A stretch of DNA of 64,000 nucleotides from Mytilus californianus (taxonomy: Eukaryota; Mollusca; Bivalvia; Mytilida; Mytilidae), in the NCBI RefSeq assembly GCF_021869535.1, contig NW_026262701.1:5471501-5535500 (forward strand), read 5' to 3'. How positions within the stretch are numbered: position 1 is the stretch's first letter; each line of letters begins with the position of its first letter. Position numbers and translations under genes: made by a program. Positions 58,503-64,000 of the stretch are shown one piece after another. A model generated the notes under the pieces. That model saw only the letters and a list, made by a program, of their open reading frames with translations. It was not told the origin of the DNA and did no database searches.

Positions 58503-59500
58503 CTTTAAAAAATATTGTTTGCTTATCAATATTTGCATAATATAAATATTCTATTCTCTATTCAACCAGAAACAAACAAATTAAAACCAAGAGGAATATT
58601 TTTTTTCAGTACCAGGAACACAAAGTTATTTTTGAAGAATATTGTGATGAATTTATTGCAAAATCTTCCAAGCCTCCAACCCTAACCCCTACTTATTTGA
58701 CATGGTTCTCATCATAAAATCAAAGACCACAAATGATTTGAAGATCTAAATGTTTGTTTATCAAAGCTAACAATTTACAGTTTCTCTCTATCCATTACTG
58801 TAAAATTGTCTTCTAGGGGCAATAACTCTTATAAAGAGACAACTGAAAATTTCAGCCATTTCAATTATTTGTGGATCTTGTTTTTCTGATAATGTTCGCT
58901 TTGAAAAGTTCCTATTGATCTAATAGAATTTTCAAGATAAAAGGCAAAAAAGCAAAAAATGGTAAAAATTGTCAATAAAGGGCAATAACTCCAATGAGGA
59001 GTAAACTGACTTTAGATCTTGCCTTGATTATTTTTATTTTTGCTAATCAAAGTTTCTTTCTATCTATTATAATTTTCAAGATAATAAGCAAAAATGAAAA
59101 AAAAATTCCTGAAATTTGGGTAATAACTCCTATTAGAAGTCATCACAGTTTTGACATACATAGACAGTAGATATATCTCATCATTTTGTAAAATTTCTGT
59201 CCTGTTAGATTTTCTCTGTCTAAAGCCATTTCAAGATAACAGACAAAACTTGCATTTCATCCCATGTTCTATTTTTTAGCCATGTTGGTTGAGAGGCAGG
59301 ATCATTTGACACATTTCTTAATACTTGAGACCCAAATGATGATTGTTGCCAAATTTGGTTCCAATTAGTCCAGTAGTTTCAGAGGAGAATATTTTTGGAA
59401 AAGTTAACGGACAATGACAAAGACGAACAATTGAAGGACGCCAAGTGATGAGAAAAGCTCACTTGACACTTCAGGTCAAGTGAGTGATCAGGTGAGATAA
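57463..59500 (+). repeat. element H, tandem core
   Basis: Starts AGAGGCTCTCAAGAGCCTG then TGTCGCTCACC; core units with GGGCAATAACTCCAATAAGG-like and TTTCTTTCTATCTATTATAA phrases; ends AAGCTCACTTGACACTTCAG, GTCAAGTGAG and GGTGAGATAAAAAAAA. Exon E1 (58249-58502) lies within this span, so it is probably two adjacent or nested copies rather than one element. Confidence 0.55.
58249..58502 (-). CDS. RNF213: RNF213 exon E1 (first visible), N-terminal stalk
   Basis: Begins in phase 0 after acceptor tttttaaag and ends with two bases of a codon before gtaatg. It reads VLCQHLQAVIHELDVV... to LPNQLK, alpha-helical with no motif I recognise. It is assigned to the gene because its phase joins E2 exactly and because its composition fits the stalk. 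By length it should correspond to about residue 500 of the human protein. Some 5' exons are therefore missing. Confidence 0.8.
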
Positions 59501-59747
59501 AAAAAAAGGTAGATCTTGACATTCTAAACATTTTTTCCATGTCAGATATCATGATGCCCAAATATTATGGTTTTCTAGAAATTCGACAACCAATGTTTTC
59601 ACCCTTATTTTCTATATTTAGCCTAACTTCAATGTTGGTTGATTGGCAGGAACAAAAATCAAAGTGATCCAAATCACACAATTTCAAGCCATAATTAGGT
59701 ATCATCATCGTGTTGACAAAAAAAAAGATATAGTACTGTTGCAGACA

Positions 59748-59881
59748 ATTGACAACTTTCATGACTAACAAACAATGTTCGTCCTTCCTGAATGCCAATC
59801 ATATTGACCAAATTACTAATTAACTTCAGTCTTACATTCAGGAAGGACGAACATTGTTTGTTAGTCATGAAAGTTGTCAAT
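59748..59881. repeat. perfect 47-bp inverted repeat with 40-base spacer
   Basis: Left arm 59748-59794 starts ATTGACAACTTTCATGACTA and the right arm 59835-59881 ends TAGTCATGAAAGTTGTCAAT; I find no mismatch in 47 positions. Confidence 0.92.
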
Positions 59882-59918
59882 CATACTACTAGTATTGTGT
59901 CAGTACTTTTTACTAATA

Positions 59919-61003
59919 ACAATAGTGCACACGCTGAAATGTCTCGCCTGCTTTACTGACAATTGATTTTATGTTGATAGTCCAAACATAAAGTTTTACT
60001 ACAAGTATCACATACACTCAACATGATCCAAGAAAATGAGGTCAAAGTCAGATAAATCAAGGCGAAAATACATGTACACCTTACAATTATTTCATACACC
60101 TAATATAGTTGACCTATTGCTTATAGTATACAATAAACAGACCAAACCATGAAATCTTTATATTAACCAATGAACTGTGAAAATGAAGTCAAGGTCAGAT
60201 GAACCCTGCCAGACAGGCATGCATACCTTAAAATCATTCCATGCATCAACTACAGTTGACCTACTGCTTATAGTATCTAAGAAACAAACTTAACCAGGAA
60301 AACTTAACATTGACCAATTAACAATGAAAATGAGGTAAAGGTCAGATGATACCTGTTTGACAGACATAAACACCTTACAATCATTCCATACACCAAATAT
60401 AGTTGACCTATTGCTTATAGTTTAAGAAAAACAGACCAAAACACAAAAACTTAACGTTGAGCAATGAAGCGTGAAAATAAGGTCGAAGTCAATTCAAATA
60501 AAACCTGCCAGACTGACATATATATCATAAAATATTTCCATACACCAAATGTAGTTGACCTATTGCATACAGTATTAAAATAACAGACCAAAACACAAAA
60601 ACTTAACTTTTACCACTGAACCATAAAAATGAGGTCATTGTTTATAGTATCAGAGATATGGATTTGACCATGAAAACTTAACCTTGTTCACTGATCCGTG
60701 CAATGAGGTTGAGGTCAAGTGAAAACTGTCTGACAGGCATGAGGACCTTAACCAAATATTGCTATCCTATTACTCATAATAAGAGAGATATTAACATTAC
60801 AAAAAATCTTCACTTTTTTCCAAGTAGTCACTGAACCATAAAAATGAGGTCAAAGACAATGGACATATGACAGACGGTAACTTCACAATATAAGGCATCT
60901 ATATACAAAGTATGAAGCATCCAGGTCTTCTACCTTCTGAAATATTAAGCTTTTAATTAGTGAGTTCATGACGCTGTGACAGAAGTTGCAGGCTCGACAA
61001 AAA
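59919..61003 (+). repeat. family A element, copy 3
   Basis: Starts AATAGTGCACACGCTGAAAT then GTCTCGCC; core units with ATGAAAATGAGGTCA phrases; worn end GTGACAGAAGTTGCAGGCTC then GACAAAAATG. Confidence 0.8.
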
Positions 61004-61009
61004 TGACAA

Positions 61010-61215
61010 AATGAGCCAACAAATTGACAACAAAAGACATAATACTTATATGAACTGCTCTCAAGATACTTAAATGTTTCACAGTTCATATGCTCACATG
61101 TATACAGACATGAGAATTATTGTGAACTATATTTTCTATTTTTTATGTGTGTAGATTTAGTAACGTAGCTAATCTGTATTCTTCCTGATATTGGGAGTCT
61201 GGTGCCTTAGGAAAG
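61010..61215. repeat. segment homologous to 46258-46425
   Basis: Both follow a family A copy and share ATATGAACTGCTC/AATGAACTGCTC, TTTCACAG.TCATATG, GTAGATTTAGTA and TCTGGTGCCTTAGGAA-like phrases in order. Confidence 0.65.
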
Positions 61216-61442
61216 AATTGGAACAATAAATACTTTAAGAATCTTAAGGTTAAGTTTGGGTGAAATTGATAACTGTAAATTCAGAAATTATTGCGAGCAT
61301 TTATTATTGCGATTTTTGAAAAATGGACAAAAATGCGAATTAATAATTGCGATTTCAGGGAAATCTGCATACAGATATATGTATGTGATATCAGAATGCT
61401 AGTTCTTATTATTGCAATATTCACTCGGTCATTGTATTCGCA

Positions 61443-62832
61443 TTAATAAATAAAATGCTCTGCTGGGCGCAGCTAGATACGACCGCAGAGGTCGAACACT
61501 GAACAGTTGGGGCAAGTATGGACACAACATTCAAGCTTGATACAGCACTGAATTTGGATTGTGATTAAATATTTGACACAGCATAGGTTTCTGACACAGA
61601 ATGAATGTGGTCTAAGAACTAAAAATTTTTTAATTTACCTATTCAAACCATATCATTATTATTTGCTTTTATATATAAATCAGAAATAACCAATTTAAAA
61701 TGGAAAATTTTAAAGAAAAAAAAGGGGAAAAAAAATCCCCCCCCCAAATTTTTTGAACCCCCTTATGATTCATCACCCCCAAACTCAATCCCAGCTTTCC
61801 CTTTGTGGTATGGTACCTTGCAGTACAATTTCAGAGAGATCCATACACTTGAACACAAGTTATTGTCTGGAAACTAGAAAAATGCTTGTTTTTGGCCCCT
61901 TTTTGGCCTCAAATTCCTAAACGTTAAGGGCAATTACCCCCAAACTCAAACCCAGCTTCCCTTTGTGATATGGAACCTTGTAGTACAATTTCAGAAAGAT
62001 CCATACACTTACACACAAGTTATTGTCCTGAAACTAGAAAAATGCTTGTTTTTTGCACCTTTTTGGCCCCTAATTCCTAAAATTTTGAGGCAATTACCCC
62101 CAAAATCAACCCCAGCCTTCCATTTGTGGTATAGTACCTTGCAGTACAATTTCAGAGAGATCCATGCACTTGAACACAAGTTATTCTCTGGAAACTAGAA
62201 AAATGCTTATTTTTGGCCCCCTATTCCTAAACGTTTTGGGCAATTACCCCCAAACTCAATTCCAGCTTTCCCTTTGTGATATGGAACCTTGTAGTACAAT
62301 TTCATAAAGATCCATACACTAACACACAATTTATTGTCCAGAAACTAGAAAAATGCTTGTTTTTTGCACCTTTTTGGCCCCTAATTCCTAAAATTTTGAG
62401 GCAATAACCCCCAAAATCAACCCCAGCCTTCCATTTGTGGTATGGTACCTTGCAGTACAATTTCAGAGAGATCCATACACTAACACACAAGTTATTGTCA
62501 TGAAACTAGAAAAATGCTTCCCTTTGTGATATGGAACATTGTGGTACAATTTCAGAGAGATCCATACACTAACACACAAGTTATGTCTGGAAGTTACAAA
62601 AATGCTTATTTTTGGCCTTTTTTTGGCCCCTAATTCCTTAACTCTTGGTACCATAATCCCCAAAATCAATCCCAACCTTCCTTTTGTGGTATTGAACCTT
62701 ATGGTAAAATTTCATAGAGATCCATTCATTTAAACTAAAGTTAGAGTGCGAAAACCAATGTGTCTTCGGATGACGACGACACCAACGTCATACCAATATG
62801 CGACCACAAAATTTTTTTGCGGTCGTATAAAA
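61443..62832 (+). repeat. family D element, copy 3 (most complete)
   Basis: Starts AATAAATAAAATGCTCTGCT, with GATACGACCGCAGAGGTCGA; six or seven core units (TTCAGAGAGATCCATACACT, GAAACTAGAAAAATGCTTGT); ends ATGCGACCACAAAATTTTTT then TGCGGTCGTATAAAAACT. Confidence 0.88.
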
Positions 62833-64000
62833 ACTTGCAATAATGTTTGAATTTACATTAAGTGGTTTCAGAGGAGAAGATTTCTTAAAAAAGTTTATGA
62901 CAATGAAGACGAAAGACAAGAACAGAAGATAACGATGGACACAAAATTATTACACTAGCTCACATGGCCTATATATAGGGCAAGACAAGCTAAGAAAATG
63001 ATAATTTCAAAGTAGAATAAAATGTTCCGCAGAGGTTGAACCCTGAACAGTTGGGGCAAGTATGGATGTAACGGTTTATTTCTTCCTCTGTGATATTTTA
63101 TCCTGGGTATAATTTGTCACAGAAATTTTTTTCCAGACATGGTATTTCACAGGTAGATTTTATCCAGAGGAGTGAAATTCTATCTGTCTTATGCAGATAG
63201 TATTGACCAGTATATGTTTCCCGTTCCATATTTCACAGAATCTTGTAAAATAGAGTCCCACTGTCTACTATGTAAGGTACTCGCAATCAATATATACCTG
63301 ACCATTATTATAAATGTTTCACCAAGGTAGAACATATTTGCATAATTTATCAATCAAAGGGAGGTAATTATGAGCCATTTATATTTTACAGATATTATAT
63401 TCCAGAGACCAGAATCTATTTCATAGTGAAATTTTTCCTTTATTCTTAATTTTTTATATTAATTTATATAAAAAGATGACTTAAAACATGATTTAAAAAA
63501 AAAACTATATTTCTACTTACTTTTTACAGAGGATGACCTTGAGGTCACTCCGATGTATTGCTATCGCCTAAATTTCCATTATGCAAATTAGTTTTGGGAT
63601 TTCAACCGATCTATAAAAATTATAGATCCGCGGTCATTACAAGTGAAAAAACTGCATTTTTATACCTGCGATTCCGTTCTCCGTTCGTACGATGTTTCAT
63701 CAAAAAATGGAATCATTTCAGTTGTTGATTTAGTACTGAAAATTTGACTGAATTATCTCCTTATTAAATACGTTTTTATATGTTTAATAGGTGTTTAAGA
63801 AAGAGGTCAGGTGCTCATGTTCATTCATAAAATTATCGTTCATTCATGAATTTATCGTAAAATCAAAATCACTACACAGGTCACACAGGTTGTATACGTG
63901 GTGTCAAAAGATTACCTGTATAGTATCTAAAAATAGACAAACTTAACTGACTCCCCTTACTGTAGTGTGTGATAACATTTTGTGAGGGAATTCGATGTTT
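62833..64000. other. right edge: repeat fragments, no exon found
   Basis: 62860-62990 is a worn end of an H-like element (TTCAGAGGAGAAGATTTCTT). 63010-63070 is a 60-base family D 5' fragment (AATAAAATGTTCCGCAGAGG). The rest shows no coding signal, splice-bounded frame or promoter that I could support. If the RNF213 start is nearby it is non-coding or in a short exon I missed. Confidence 0.5.

Noticed and set aside
63902..63945. Possible 11-bp micro-exon with acceptor tttttag and donor gtaatc on the minus strand
   Set aside because: Too short to support, and phase and homology cannot be tested.

Overview
The window is eukaryotic nuclear DNA: AT-rich, short exons with GT..AG introns, and dense interspersed repeats. 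The repeat types, including a 3' tail reading roughly CATACCACATCTTCTT and tandem-core elements with units such as ATGAAAATGAGGTCAAGGTC, look like those of bivalve molluscs, most likely a mytilid mussel. That organism call is an inference from remembered repeats, not a search.

One protein gene dominates: an RNF213 (mysterin)-like giant AAA+ ATPase / E3 ubiquitin ligase on the minus strand, running from about 58.5 kb down to 998 and leaving the window on the left. I could place 36 coding exons (numbered E1-E36 in transcription order) with consensus splice sites. They total 6,966 bp, exactly 2,322 codons, and every junction phase agrees. They cover the helical N-terminal stalk (E1-E17), the two degenerate AAA units (about E18-E26), the active AAA3 unit with Walker A and Walker B (E27-E32) and the start of AAA4 with its Walker A (E33-E36). 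The remaining AAA units, RING finger and C-terminal domain must lie to the left of the window. By comparison with the human protein, roughly 480-500 N-terminal residues are not accounted for; I found no exon for them between 58.5 kb and the right edge.

The rest is intron filled with mobile elements. Left part (1-20 kb): a terminal-inverted-repeat (TIR) element, two decayed tandem copies of part of E34, a 168-bp satellite-like element (5.2-6.9 kb), a large element of family A (7.9-9.4 kb), a small hairpin-ended element (9.76-10.2 kb) and an unexplained 122-codon open stretch (11 kb). Middle (20-40 kb): family B and C elements, a TA-flanked long-inverted-repeat element touching the donor of E15, a nested TIR element and a TTAA-flanked MITE. 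Right part (40-64 kb): copies of families A and D, a tRNA-headed SINE with clear target-site duplications, and a 4.29-kb TIR element inserted into a family D element.

The most unusual non-genic signal is that at least eight repeat families with unrelated cores share one end design: a short 5' motif whose reverse complement closes the 3' end, usually in a hairpin, followed by ATAAAAA or GACAAAAA. This resembles Helentron/HINE-type rolling-circle elements, but I cannot prove it here.
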